A stretch of DNA of 64,000 nucleotides from JASEGV01 sp947085405 (GTDB taxonomy: Bacteria; Bacteroidota; Ignavibacteria; UBA10030; BY39): NCBI GenBank assembly GCA_947085405.1, contig CAMTWO010000026.1:17452-81451 (forward strand), read 5' to 3'. The position numbers and the translations under genes are program-made. The stretch's first letter is position 1. Every line of letters begins with the position of its first letter. Below, one piece after another: positions 52,053 through 61,685 of the stretch. The notes beneath the pieces were generated by a model. The model made no database searches and had not been told where the DNA came from. It saw only the letters and a list, made by a program, of their open reading frames with translations.

Positions 52053-53747
52053 TTATTGACTTTTAAAGTACTTGATAAGTTGTGTTGTTTTTGGGCCAGA
52101 ATAAAAGCCTCTTCTTTCAAATAAATAAGTTTGATTATTTAATTCATTATTTACATCTATGAACAAACTCTTAGCAAATTTATCATCTTTTAAACTCAAT
52201 ATTTTATCATCTGTTGATTTTTTTCCATCTTTAATCAACTTCAGGTCGCATGACATAAGCAAATGCATGTCCATTGTCTGTGTCTTGAGACTAAATACAC
52301 TGTTGGAAAGAAAATAGTTTAAATAATATAGTAAAATGGCACAATAAAAATACTCGTCATAATTTTCGCCTTTAAAAATCTGACCCTTTAATTGATATTT
52401 TTCTATTTTCTTGATCGCATTACTTTTCATTTCATGAGGTAAGTTTAAAATTATAGATAAATACGCTTTAGCGATGTTTTCTATATCTATTTTTTTATAG
52501 GGCGGGGTAATTTTTGAGTATTGCCCTCTAAGCCTTTCATAATATAGTTCAAAGTGTTCGTTTCCTTGAAAATGCTCTTCTAGTTTAGCATGAAATTCAT
52601 TTAATGCCTGTAAGTCCTTATCAATTGAATTTTGATTATTGGTAGCAAAAATTATTTCCTTTTTTAAATCTTTATTTTTTGTTGCTATTACTTTGACAAA
52701 TACTTCTAAATCATCGATAGCATTTGGATTAGCTTCGTGATAATCAAATAACATGTGTGTTGTTTGACATCCGTTTATTATTCTAGGATATGTCAGATAA
52801 AATACATCTTCTTTTGCCTCATGTCTTCTTATTTCATCACACAATATTGTCAACCCGTTATTTAAGTAAATAAAATAATCTCTAATATTTGATTTAGAAA
52901 GCGTTTCCTTTATTTTGTCATTAACGGTAGAATTTTCAATTACAGATCTTGGGTTTTCAATAAATAACTTTTCCCTTAAGTTACCCTCTTTAGTCTCAAT
53001 TAATTTTCTTAATTCTTCGAATTTTAGTGATGATATCAAACTAAACCTAACCTCATTTTTTTCATCCAATTGTTTGTTTTTATGAAACTTTATTTGAACT
53101 TGAAGAAATTTGTCAATATTGTCATAATTTTGATTCAATTCATTTTCTTGCCATATATTGATTCCATCAAGTTGAAATCTATTTTTTAATTCCCCTCGTT
53201 CACTAATTTTCTTCTTTTCAGTTTCTAAATCTGATTCACTTACTGTATGATTTGTACGACCTGATGAAAAATAAATATGAATTTTCGGAGTTTCCTTTAA
53301 ACGGTCAAGATAATCGTTTTCTTCACTAAATAACTTTTTAAAAATGATATCCGAAAAGGGGTCTATCTTGTTTTCTTCAATTAAAAAATTTACAACTTCA
53401 TCAATAAATGATTGCAACTTTTTATGGTCCCAACTATTCTGGGTAGTAGATTGGATAAAACAAAAATTCATGTGAAGTTTTTCGTTTTCTCCAATTCTAT
53501 CTAAGTCTGATTCATCGGTTATTAGTTTATTATTAATAATAATACCAATACCATCAATACCTTTCGATTTTCCAGCAGAGATCTTATTTATTCGTTCAAA
53601 ATCCTCTTCTAAGAGATTTGAAATGACAACATAATTTGAGAATATCTCAAAATAATCTTCATCAGAAATAGTATTTCTTATTATACCAAATTTTTGTGCA
53701 AATAGATTTTGCCTAGAATTTAATCCAATACCAAATTTTTGTTCCAT
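52053..53747 (-). CDS. AIPR-family abortive-infection protein
   Basis: A 564-residue protein of the AIPR (abortive infection phage resistance) family. The signature region is YLNNGLTILCDEI, then PRIINGCQTTHMLFDY, VFVKVIATKN and FATNNQNSIDKDLQALNE. AIPR genes often travel inside restriction-modification loci; the biochemical activity is not well defined. It lies six bases after the methyltransferase gene and 23 bp before the dead endonuclease gene. It is clearly more AT-rich than the methyltransferase, suggesting separate origin. Confidence 0.88.
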   Translation of the reverse strand: MEQKFGIGLNSRQNLFAQKFGIIRNTISDEDYFEIFSNYVVISNLLEEDFERINKISAGKSKGIDGIGIIINNKLITDESDLDRIGENEKLHMNFCFIQSTTQNSWDHKKLQSFIDEVVNFLIEENKIDPFSDIIFKKLFSEENDYLDRLKETPKIHIYFSSGRTNHTVSESDLETEKKKISERGELKNRFQLDGINIWQENELNQNYDNIDKFLQVQIKFHKNKQLDEKNEVRFSLISSLKFEELRKLIETKEGNLREKLFIENPRSVIENSTVNDKIKETLSKSNIRDYFIYLNNGLTILCDEIRRHEAKEDVFYLTYPRIINGCQTTHMLFDYHEANPNAIDDLEVFVKVIATKNKDLKKEIIFATNNQNSIDKDLQALNEFHAKLEEHFQGNEHFELYYERLRGQYSKITPPYKKIDIENIAKAYLSIILNLPHEMKSNAIKKIEKYQLKGQIFKGENYDEYFYCAILLYYLNYFLSNSVFSLKTQTMDMHLLMSCDLKLIKDGKKSTDDKILSLKDDKFAKSLFIDVNNELNNQTYLFERRGFYSGPKTTQLIKYFKSQ

Positions 53748-53753
53748 GTTATG

Positions 53754-55487
53754 TTATTTCTCCTTCAAATGAAATATTATTTCCGAATATGCACCCTTAT
53801 CTTTTTCGGTGCGGTTTAATACAGGTCGTTTGTATTGATTTACGATTATCATTCCTGCTTGTTCGGCAATGGATGGGTACAAATTCCATTTGTCGTTTGC
53901 TACTAAAAATACGTTGTAGTTTTTAGACATAAATCTTTTACAATTATTTAATACCTCGGCGATGCTTTTTACATAGCTTTCTTTTGCTTCCCGTCCCTGT
54001 CCTTTGGATAACGGACCGATCTCAAGTTCATCCTGTCTTTTAAAACCAAAAAGATCGTACGCGTAGGCATGTTGTTCGTGGTAATCGATCAATCCAACAT
54101 AGGGCGGGCTGGAAAATATTCCTGTTATTTTTTTCTTTTTCACAAGTAACGCTAAATCAGGAATTTTCTTTTCAAGTTGAGTTGCAATATCAATAGTCCT
54201 GCTATCACCGGTTAAACAGAATTGAGATGTCTTTGTCCGTAATTTCCCAAAATCAACTAATCGTTTTACTGTGTCTTTAGTATATGTTTCCCACCACTTT
54301 AGTATAGAGAAGAGTGGTCTGCATATTTTCCCGTGCTTTGCACAATAATAGGTGGTAGTTACCGGTTCGAGTAGTGTTGCCAAATCTGCATGCATAGTTG
54401 CACGACAGGAGCGAATTGTCCGGCTTAAAATAATACTTACGATTTTTTTTGTTTCTATGTTCTTGATCTTTTTTATTTCAGAGAATACGAATTCAATTTC
54501 ATTGCGAATATGCTGTGAGTACCATTTATCTAAAAACGTATCTTCACTGTCTTGTCGTAATTTAATATTGTAATCTTTTATGAGCTTTTGATAAATCGGT
54601 AAAAACACTTTCGCTTTCTCCGGTCCGTAAGACTCTTCGTCTATATCGTCTCTTTGAACTTTGTACTTGTATTCCGGAACAGGAAAATATTCGTTGTTAA
54701 ACTTATATAACTCTTGCAATAATTTATTCTCAAATTCGACGGTGTGAGAGTTAGTGAGAAAACTTTTCAAGGAGTGTGTAATTCTACTGATTTCTTTCTG
54801 CACATCGGCTAAATCAAATCTTGTTACTTTACAATTACTTATAAGCGCATTGAAAGCGGATACATCGATGCCGACGGCGTGCATTCCCAATTCACTTGCC
54901 TGCACAAGCATTGTTCCGCTTCCGCAAAACGGATCAAGCACAATATCGTCCTTATGAAAATATACTTCCTTCTTAAATGAATCAGTATGGCTGTCGAGAA
55001 AATATTCTACAAGCTGCGGAATGAATTTTCCTTTGTATGGATGCAGACGATGAACGTGTTTGGTGGTCTCAGCTTCCTTGAATTGGTCGAATGAGAGTGC
55101 CCAATTTAAATCCTTTCCAAGCTGGTCCTTCCAAGAAACTTCCCGATGTCCGTTGTATGATTCGTAGTATTCAATTAATTCCTTTTTGGAAATCTGTACA
55201 TTCCCGTTGTTGCCAATTTTACGTATCCGGCCATATTGAATTAAGTACGAAATGTTAGAAGGCGTTACATTTTTACCTAATAATTCTGAAGCCCACGAAG
55301 CCGCATCTTTTATGTTGAGCAATACATCACTTTTGTTATGAACAATCGAATCAAGAGATAGCTCTAGTTCTGAATTCGATTTGCCTACATCATAGGTGGG
55401 TTGTCCTTCAGCTACTTTTAATTTAGAAGGAAAAACTATTTTTTCTTTTCTTGTTGGCTTTTTCTTCTTTTTATTTATTTTTGGCAT
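53754..55487 (-). CDS. DNA methyltransferase of the TdeIII-like R-M locus
   Basis: A 577-residue methyltransferase. The SAM-binding motif DPFCGSGTMLVQA lies near residue 188 and the catalytic motif SPPYVGLIDYHEQHAYAYDL in the C-terminal half. The order is that of beta-class enzymes, and SPPY suggests N4-cytosine methylation. The N-terminus is lysine-rich, followed by a helix-turn-helix-like region (NVTPSNISYLIQYGRIRKI). All catalytic motifs are intact although its endonuclease partner is dead, so it may now act as an orphan methylase. It is first in a minus-strand operon with AIPR. Confidence 0.88.
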   Translation of the reverse strand: MPKINKKKKKPTRKEKIVFPSKLKVAEGQPTYDVGKSNSELELSLDSIVHNKSDVLLNIKDAASWASELLGKNVTPSNISYLIQYGRIRKIGNNGNVQISKKELIEYYESYNGHREVSWKDQLGKDLNWALSFDQFKEAETTKHVHRLHPYKGKFIPQLVEYFLDSHTDSFKKEVYFHKDDIVLDPFCGSGTMLVQASELGMHAVGIDVSAFNALISNCKVTRFDLADVQKEISRITHSLKSFLTNSHTVEFENKLLQELYKFNNEYFPVPEYKYKVQRDDIDEESYGPEKAKVFLPIYQKLIKDYNIKLRQDSEDTFLDKWYSQHIRNEIEFVFSEIKKIKNIETKKIVSIILSRTIRSCRATMHADLATLLEPVTTTYYCAKHGKICRPLFSILKWWETYTKDTVKRLVDFGKLRTKTSQFCLTGDSRTIDIATQLEKKIPDLALLVKKKKITGIFSSPPYVGLIDYHEQHAYAYDLFGFKRQDELEIGPLSKGQGREAKESYVKSIAEVLNNCKRFMSKNYNVFLVANDKWNLYPSIAEQAGMIIVNQYKRPVLNRTEKDKGAYSEIIFHLKEK

Positions 55488-55660
55488 TAATATTAACTAT
55501 CAATCTATTACATACAATTAGGAATGGCAACCCATTCCACCACGGGAGGTCATTTTTTATTATTCAAAACTTACAAAATATTTAGGAGAATGGCAATTGA
55601 ATTCCATACTTTTCTTTTCTATATTAGGTTGTTAGAAACATTATTTTATAACAGACTTTG

Positions 55661-55763
55661 AAACTGTTGAAACAGTTTAACAATCTGTCTTTTTATTAGT
55701 AACCCACGACTTAAGTCGTGGGTTAACCAAAAGACTTTTCACCTTGTAACCGTTTCAACGGTT
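55661..55763. repeat. REP-like palindrome cluster without transposase
   Basis: Three palindromes lie in the 293-bp gap between the methyltransferase and kbl 2. AAACTGTT/AACAGTTT is at 55661-55678, a 26-base perfect palindrome built on ACCCACGACTT is at 55700-55725, and AACCGTT/AACGGTT is at 55748-55763. The last, as TAAACCGTTGAAACGGTTA on the other strand, is identical over 19 bases to 63336-63354 beside the Y1 transposase. The remaining bases (55488-55660) show nothing recognisable. Confidence 0.78.
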
Positions 55764-55780
55764 TATAAACGAGAATTAAT

Positions 55781-56995
55781 ATGGATATAACAACAATCAT
55801 AAAAAAAGAATTAAAAAGATTACAAGAATCAAACACTTGCAAATATGAAACTCCGCTCCAAGGCCCGCAGGGAGGTGTGGTTAAAGTAAATGGTAAAGAT
55901 GTGGTTATGCTTGCATCGAATAATTATCTCGGCTTGTCCGACCATCCGGTAATTAAAAAAGCTGCGATGAAAGGTATTAAAGAATATGGCTATGGTATTG
56001 CATCGGTCAGGTTTATATGCGGAACGCAGGATATTCACTTGCAGCTTGAAAAAAAAATCTCAAAGTTTGTAGGGACGGAAGACACCATTTTATTTTCCTC
56101 GTGTTTTTCTGCCAACGAGGGTTTCTTTGCTTCACTTACGAATGAAAAGTTAGGTTTCGATAATTACAAAGATGTGTTGTACAGCGACAAATTAAACCAC
56201 GCAAGCATTATTGACGGACAGCGGTTGTGCAAAGCTGAGACTACCGATAAGAAAATATATAATCATGCCGATATGAATGAGCTTGAAAAGTTATTGGGAG
56301 CTGATAAAAATAAAAATTACCGATTCAAAATTATTGCAACCGATGGTGCTTTCAGTATGGAAGGATATTTAGCTCCGCTCGATAAGATTGTTGAGTTGGG
56401 TAAAAAATATAACGCTCTGGTTTTTGTTGACGATTCGCACGCAATTGGTGTTTCCGGTAAAACTGGGCGAGGTACGCCAGAAGCAAAAGGTGTGCTTGGT
56501 AAAATCGATGTTATAACAGGAACACTCGGTAAAGCAATGGGGGGTGCAGCCGGCGGTTATATCAGCGGTAAAAAAGAGTTGATAACATACCTGCGTCAGA
56601 AATCACGTCCATATACATTCTCGAATTCGCTGCCACCCGCAATTGTTTTCGGTGCGATGGCTGCATTTGATTTGTTGAGCAAGGATCATTCCATAGTTCA
56701 GCATTTATACGACAACACTGCATATTTTAGAAAAGAAATTAAAGCCCTCGGCTTTACAATACTCGAGGGAGAACACCCGATTGTACCGATTATGTTAGGC
56801 GACGCATCGGTTGCACAGGATATGAGCGCAGCATTACTCAAAGCCGGAGTTTACATCAAAGGGTTATGGTATCCGGTAGTACCCAAAGGCGAAGCCCGGC
56901 TGCGTGCCCAAATCTCAGCCGCTTTGACTAAAAAACAGATCGATCGGGCGTTGGATGCCTTTGAAACTGTAGGTAAAAAAATTAAAGTGATCTAA
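55781..56995 (+). CDS. Alpha-oxoamine synthase, 2-amino-3-ketobutyrate CoA ligase type (2)
   Basis: A 404-residue paralogue of the enzyme at 47648. The PLP lysine is in TGTLGKAMGGAAGG, with DDSHAIGV and VRFICGTQDIH. The N-terminus (ITTIIKKELKRLQESNTCKYE) lacks the FKEERI stretch of E. coli Kbl, so this copy may be the more divergent in substrate, with BioF- or SPT-like activity possible. It has no ACP neighbour. Only short palindromes lie up- and downstream, and no strong ribosome site is seen. Confidence 0.82.
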   Translation: MDITTIIKKELKRLQESNTCKYETPLQGPQGGVVKVNGKDVVMLASNNYLGLSDHPVIKKAAMKGIKEYGYGIASVRFICGTQDIHLQLEKKISKFVGTEDTILFSSCFSANEGFFASLTNEKLGFDNYKDVLYSDKLNHASIIDGQRLCKAETTDKKIYNHADMNELEKLLGADKNKNYRFKIIATDGAFSMEGYLAPLDKIVELGKKYNALVFVDDSHAIGVSGKTGRGTPEAKGVLGKIDVITGTLGKAMGGAAGGYISGKKELITYLRQKSRPYTFSNSLPPAIVFGAMAAFDLLSKDHSIVQHLYDNTAYFRKEIKALGFTILEGEHPIVPIMLGDASVAQDMSAALLKAGVYIKGLWYPVVPKGEARLRAQISAALTKKQIDRALDAFETVGKKIKVI

Positions 56996-56999
56996 TGCT

Positions 57000-57290
57000 A
57001 AACCTTCCGAAGTTAGATAAGGGTGGTTCTAATCCACCTCAGACGGATAAAAGAATCCGTCAGTTGACGGTCGAATGTCGAACCCACCTGACCATTCGGC
57101 AGGCAAGAGGCTGACGTTTTGAATTTGCTTGATAATAAAGGTTTTTATTTGCCACTAAGCCGAAGGCTTATGAGCCTATGGCTCAGAAGACACAAAGACT
57201 CAAAGAAACACTAAGAAAATTTATTTTTTTGTCACCCACAAAATTCTATTGGAACTCATAGAATTTCAAAAAATAATTGATCCCAGATTT
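57000..57290. repeat. Intergenic patchwork of palindromes
   Basis: After the kbl 2 stop are GGTGG-TTCTAAT-CCACC (about 57022-57038), CGGAT/ATCCG (about 57044-57059) and CCGTCA-GT-TGACGG (57057-57070); the last is also at 44107-44120 in inverse orientation. A GCCACTAAG...GACACAAAGACTC stretch (about 57151-57210) resembles a dispersed repeat common in environmental genomes. No gene is credible here. Confidence 0.6.
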
Positions 57291-57373
57291 ATCATTAGAA
57301 AAAATCTCTAAATTGTACTTGTAAGATTTTCTTATGAATGTATTTTTTATACGCCAACCATTGTATATGTATC

Positions 57374-57513
57374 ATCCCTAAAGGGATTTTATGTTTTTCA
57401 TCTCGAATTATTCTATAAATATTTAATCCCTTTGGGATTATGTTTTTATGCTTTCTGTTCATCCCGATAGGGATGAAATATTTATAGTCGAAATTGAAAA
57501 TCCCTTCAGGGAT
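57374..57513. repeat. Array of four ATCCC/GGGAT palindromes
   Basis: Four short inverted repeats lie in a row: ATCCCT-AA-AGGGAT (57374-57387), TAATCCC-TTT-GGGATTA (57424-57440), CATCCC-GATA-GGGATG (57460-57475) and ATCCCT-TC-AGGGAT (57500-57513). Spacing between centres is 36 to 51 bp, and three are followed by TATGTTTTT-like tracts. The 139-residue minus-strand reading frame across them is a translation of the repeats (IPEGI, IPIGM, IPKGL, IPLGM) and not a gene. Bases 57514-57800 hold no other feature. Confidence 0.82.
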
Positions 57514-57800
57514 GATATATGTTTTTTTATCTAATGACAAATTTGGGTTTATGTAAAATTTGTGTTTTACGGGCGCGATTCTAATAGATGTCTGTAGAAT
57601 ATTTTCTTGAAACATTTTTTTAAAGAAACGAGCTATCAAAAAAAATATCCTGTAATAACGTTGAACACACCGGTTCAAATATTGGAAATTTCCCTCCCTT
57701 AAGCCATAGGACAAACACCTATAAAAAAAAAGATATTTGTCCGATTTATTTCGCTTTCTCCATAAGTTATATTTAGGGTGAAATTGAAAGGAATATTAGA

Positions 57801-58175
57801 ATGAAATTATTTATAGTTGAAGATTCACCGATGATGAAAGTCAGATTGATTCAAATGCTTGAACAAATTGAGGTCGTTGAAATAATTGGTGAAGCTGATA
57901 ATCAAAATGATGCTATCGCTAAAATATCGGAATTAAAACCCGATGTAGTTGTGCTCGATATCCGTTTAAAAGAAGGGAATGGTTTAGAAGTATTAAAATA
58001 TATCAAAACAGAGATGCCTTCCACAGTAGTTATTATGCTAACTAATTATCCTTATGTTCAATATCGTGATAAAAGTTACAGCATGGGTGCCGATTACTTT
58101 TTTTATAAAGCTACGGAGTTTACAAAAGTATTCGACGTTGTAAGTTCGATCGTTCAAAAATCAAAAAACAATTAA
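57801..58175 (+). CDS. Single-domain response regulator
   Basis: A 124-residue receiver. The acidic pair is in IVEDSPMM, the phosphoacceptor aspartate in PDVVVLDIRL, the switch threonine in IMLTNYP and the lysine in FFYKATEF. It has no output domain and lies six bases before a large hybrid kinase, which is presumably its phosphodonor. It resembles receivers of phosphorelays rather than DNA-binding regulators. Confidence 0.9.
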   Translation: MKLFIVEDSPMMKVRLIQMLEQIEVVEIIGEADNQNDAIAKISELKPDVVVLDIRLKEGNGLEVLKYIKTEMPSTVVIMLTNYPYVQYRDKSYSMGADYFFYKATEFTKVFDVVSSIVQKSKNN

Positions 58176-58181
58176 GGCAGT

Positions 58182-61100
58182 ATGTTCAGAGAAACAATGA
58201 AAATAGCTATAAAGGTTCTTCTTGTAGAAGAAAATTTGATATACACGAAGTTCGTTACATCAATGCTCAAGAAGAAAGGATTACCGGGGTACGATCAGGA
58301 ATTTGAAATTAGAGCAGTTGATAATTTAGCTGTCGGTCTCGAAATGTTGGCACACAAACAATTCGATTTGATAATTACAAATTTAGGTTCACGTAAAGGT
58401 AATGAAAAATTCGAGATGATTAAAAAGATAAACCGCGAAGCTCCGAATCTTCCGGTTATTATTCTTTGCAAATCGCATTCAGAAATTATTTCAATGCAAT
58501 CAGCGGTCGAAAGTTTAGAAAATCTTGATTATTTGGTTAAAGGGGAATTCAACGAGGCGACACTGAAACAAACGATTCACAACGTAATTAAAAATAAATT
58601 ATCGTTATTGAAGTACCGTACACGGGAAGAGTCGCAATTCGAGTTATTCAAAATTAATGTAAACCCGATGTGGATTTATGATGTCGAGACACTTCGCTTC
58701 CTTGCAGTGAACAAAGCGGCTATAAAACATTATGGTTATTCTGAAGAAGAATTTTTGTCGATGACTATTAAGGATATTCGTCCGAAAAAAGATGTCCCGG
58801 TGTTAATCGACCATCTAAAAAAGCAGAATCCCGGATTGGACGCGGGGGGTATTTGGCAGCACTTGAAGAAAGACGGAACCATAATTTTTGCCGAAATTAC
58901 TTCTCAAGCTTTCATTTATAAAAATCGAAATACAAAAATGATTTTTGTGCGCGACCGTACTGACTATGTAAACCAAACTGAACAGCTTAAATTGTTACGG
59001 GCTGCACTTGAAGCTTCTGCAAATACGATAGTTATAACCGACATCACCGGAAAAATTGAATGGGTGAATCGAGCTTTTACTAAACTCACCGGATATACAT
59101 CAGAGGAAGTGTTGGGAAATAATCCGAATGTTTTAAAATCAGGTCTTCAGGATGATGAGTTCTATAAAAATTTGTGGCAAACCATTTTAGATGGACGTGT
59201 CTGGAAAGGTGAATTTGCTAATCGCAGAAAAGATGGTACGGTTTATTTTGAAGAATCGACCATCACTCCGGTAAAAAATAACAAAAATGAGATAACACAT
59301 TTTGTTGCGGTGAAGCAGGATATTACAGAACGAAAGCAAGCCGAGGAAAAGTTGCAGGCAAGCGAAGACCGTTACCGTAGTTTTTTTGAAGCCGATTTAA
59401 CAGGCGATTTTATTTCAACTCCAAGCGGGAAAATCCTCGCTTGCAACGAAGCCTTTGCGAAGATATTCGGCTTTGATTCTGTTGATGAGGTTTTAGATAG
59501 AAATGCAAGTGAATTATATGGAAATATTTCTGACGGGTCGGAATTTTTGCAGCTTCTCAGAGAAAAGAAAATATTGAAAGAGATGCGATTAAAGATGAGG
59601 CGGCGAGACGGAAAAATGATCCATATCCTCGAAAACATTGTTGGTGAATTTGATGAGAATGGTGAGTTAATTCAGTTTAAAGGATTTATCATCGATGAAA
59701 CAGAACGGGTGCAAGCTGAAGAAATTATTTCTCAGTCTGAAGAACGATACCGGACTATCGTTAATACCTCGAGCGATGTAATTGCACAAATCTCGACTCA
59801 AGGAATCATAACATCTCTGAATCCATCCTTCCAACGGATTACAGGTTGGCCGAGTGATGAATGGATTGGGAAAAATTTTATAGAGTTGGTTTACCCTGAT
59901 GATGTTCAATCGACTTCAGATTACTTAACGAATTCCTTTAATGGTGAATCGTTACAGTTATTTAATCTCCGCCTTCGAACAAAGTCTGGTATTTTTATAA
60001 ATTTCGAAATAAACGTTACACCTCAGGTATTAAACGGGGAGGTAACGGGATTATTAGCATCCGCCCGTGATATTACAACAAGAGAAAAGTTAGAGGAACA
60101 AGTGCGTCAAGTTCAAAAAATGGAAAGTTTAGGTGCACTTGCCGGCGGTATTGCACACGATTTTAATAATTTGTTAAGTATAATTTTAGGGCATACCTCA
60201 ATCATAGAAAAAAACGTCTCCGACCCTGCACGGTTAAATGCAAGTGTTGATGCAATTACAAACGCAGTAAAACGGGGGACAGGTTTGCTGCGTCAGTTGC
60301 TGATGTTTTCTCGCAAATCGGAAGTACATTTCGAAACAGTTCAACTAAACGATGTTCTGAATGAATTCCTAAAAATGTTATTAGGCACATTCCCCAAAAT
60401 AATTTCTATGAATGTCGACCTCAATAAAAAATTACCATTAGTTAATGCCGATGTTAACCAATTGCATCAAATATTTTTAAATTTATGTGTGAACGCACGC
60501 GACGCAATGCCCAAAAGTGGTACGCTTTCAGTTCGTACTGAAGTCGTCGATAGTGCTACAATCCGAAAAAAAATCAGAGACGCAAAAGATACTCCATATA
60601 TATGTGTATCAGTTGCCGATACCGGTTCGGGTATGAGTGAAGCCACTATGCAAAAAATATTTGAACCTTTTTTTACAACTAAAGAAAAAGATAAAGGAAC
60701 GGGACTTGGGTTAGCGGTAGTTTATGGCAGCGTAAAAAGTCATAACGGTTACATAGATGTCGAATCGACTGTGGGCGTTGGAACGACATTCTATGTTTAT
60801 ATTCCCGCCTTGTCGAATGGTGAAAAAGTTACTCCGGTTATTCAAGATGAAAAAACCAACATCGCAGGAGGGAACGAAACTATACTCGTAGTTGAAGATG
60901 AAGAAATGATACTCGATATTGTAACAAATATTTTAGGAAGTAAAGGTTACAAAGTTCTGACTGCACGCGACGGATACGAAGCTCTGCAAATATATATTGA
61001 AAAAAAGAACGAAATTGCTCTCGTCATTTCTGATTTAGGACTGCCCAATTTAAATGGTGCGGATTTATTGAAAAAATTAAAAGAAATTAATCCGTTAATA

Positions 61101-61241
61101 AAAGTAATAATCGCGAGTGGACATATAGAAACCGATGCACAAAGTGAAATGCAAAAATATGGAAATGTAAATTTCATTCAGAAGCCATATACGGTATGGA
61201 AAGTTCTTAATCAGGTTCGTACGTTAATAGACCTCCGGTAA
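58182..61241 (+). CDS. Hybrid histidine kinase with pseudo-receiver, four PAS domains and receiver
   Basis: A 1019-residue soluble kinase. Order: receiver-like domain (about 1-140), four PAS domains (about 150-265, 270-390, 395-510, 520-640), HisKA with the histidine in GIAHDFNNLLS, HATPase with DTGSGMS and GTGLGLAVVYGS, and a C-terminal receiver with the aspartate in LVISDLGLP. In the first receiver the phosphoacceptor position reads LIITNLGS, with asparagine in place of aspartate, so it cannot be phosphorylated normally. No transmembrane segment is seen. AAGG precedes the ATG. Confidence 0.92.
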   Translation: MFRETMKIAIKVLLVEENLIYTKFVTSMLKKKGLPGYDQEFEIRAVDNLAVGLEMLAHKQFDLIITNLGSRKGNEKFEMIKKINREAPNLPVIILCKSHSEIISMQSAVESLENLDYLVKGEFNEATLKQTIHNVIKNKLSLLKYRTREESQFELFKINVNPMWIYDVETLRFLAVNKAAIKHYGYSEEEFLSMTIKDIRPKKDVPVLIDHLKKQNPGLDAGGIWQHLKKDGTIIFAEITSQAFIYKNRNTKMIFVRDRTDYVNQTEQLKLLRAALEASANTIVITDITGKIEWVNRAFTKLTGYTSEEVLGNNPNVLKSGLQDDEFYKNLWQTILDGRVWKGEFANRRKDGTVYFEESTITPVKNNKNEITHFVAVKQDITERKQAEEKLQASEDRYRSFFEADLTGDFISTPSGKILACNEAFAKIFGFDSVDEVLDRNASELYGNISDGSEFLQLLREKKILKEMRLKMRRRDGKMIHILENIVGEFDENGELIQFKGFIIDETERVQAEEIISQSEERYRTIVNTSSDVIAQISTQGIITSLNPSFQRITGWPSDEWIGKNFIELVYPDDVQSTSDYLTNSFNGESLQLFNLRLRTKSGIFINFEINVTPQVLNGEVTGLLASARDITTREKLEEQVRQVQKMESLGALAGGIAHDFNNLLSIILGHTSIIEKNVSDPARLNASVDAITNAVKRGTGLLRQLLMFSRKSEVHFETVQLNDVLNEFLKMLLGTFPKIISMNVDLNKKLPLVNADVNQLHQIFLNLCVNARDAMPKSGTLSVRTEVVDSATIRKKIRDAKDTPYICVSVADTGSGMSEATMQKIFEPFFTTKEKDKGTGLGLAVVYGSVKSHNGYIDVESTVGVGTTFYVYIPALSNGEKVTPVIQDEKTNIAGGNETILVVEDEEMILDIVTNILGSKGYKVLTARDGYEALQIYIEKKNEIALVISDLGLPNLNGADLLKKLKEINPLIKVIIASGHIETDAQSEMQKYGNVNFIQKPYTVWKVLNQVRTLIDLR

Positions 61242-61334
61242 TTTTAAAATAAGGAAGAATATTCGATGGACAGGATGATACCGAAAGGGTTTGGGTGAAG
61301 AAAACAACGTAATAGCCAACCCGTCCGCCGACTT

Positions 61335-61420
61335 GTCCGCTGAATCCCGCTTTGGCGGGAGCAAGCGGAAGTCCCGACCTGCCTGCGCAGGCAGGAAGCT
61401 TTCGGGACGTAGGAGGATTG
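61335..61420. repeat. 86-bp intergenic repeat, copy 1
   Basis: This copy contains nested inverted repeats: GTCCCGA (61371-61377) with TCGGGAC (61402-61408), around the perfect palindrome CCTGCCTGCGCAGGCAGG (61378-61395). It reappears at 61686-61761 without the ten bases GAGCAAGCGG, which are bounded by GCGG on both sides. The 645-bp gap from 61242 to 61886 holds these two copies, a pair of TGTTACATATC direct repeats near 61607 and 61639, and no gene. Confidence 0.85.
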
Positions 61421-61685
61421 CTAATTGTTAATTGACCATTGACCATTACTATCCTTTTAACAAATCGATCAATGGTTTGTTGATAAAAAGATGATACTTC
61501 CATACAAGTGTCCCCTCAAATAATTTTACTCTAATCAGCTTATTGAAAGACATCGATTTATCCTACATGTTTTTTGGTTTTCATACATACCAAATTCACG
61601 AAAAATGTTACATATCGCAAACTATATGGTATATCGTGTTACATATCCGATTTTTCAGATGTCTCTAATTCTTAATTAACCACCC

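Noticed and set aside
57295..57714. 139-residue minus-strand reading frame with repeated IP-x-G-x pattern
   Set aside because: The repeated peptide pattern is a translation of the four ATCCC/GGGAT hairpins; there is no ribosome site and no domain.
61207..61503. 98-residue minus-strand reading frame after the hybrid kinase
   Set aside because: It is made of the 86-bp palindromic repeat and overlaps the kinase end; no coding evidence.
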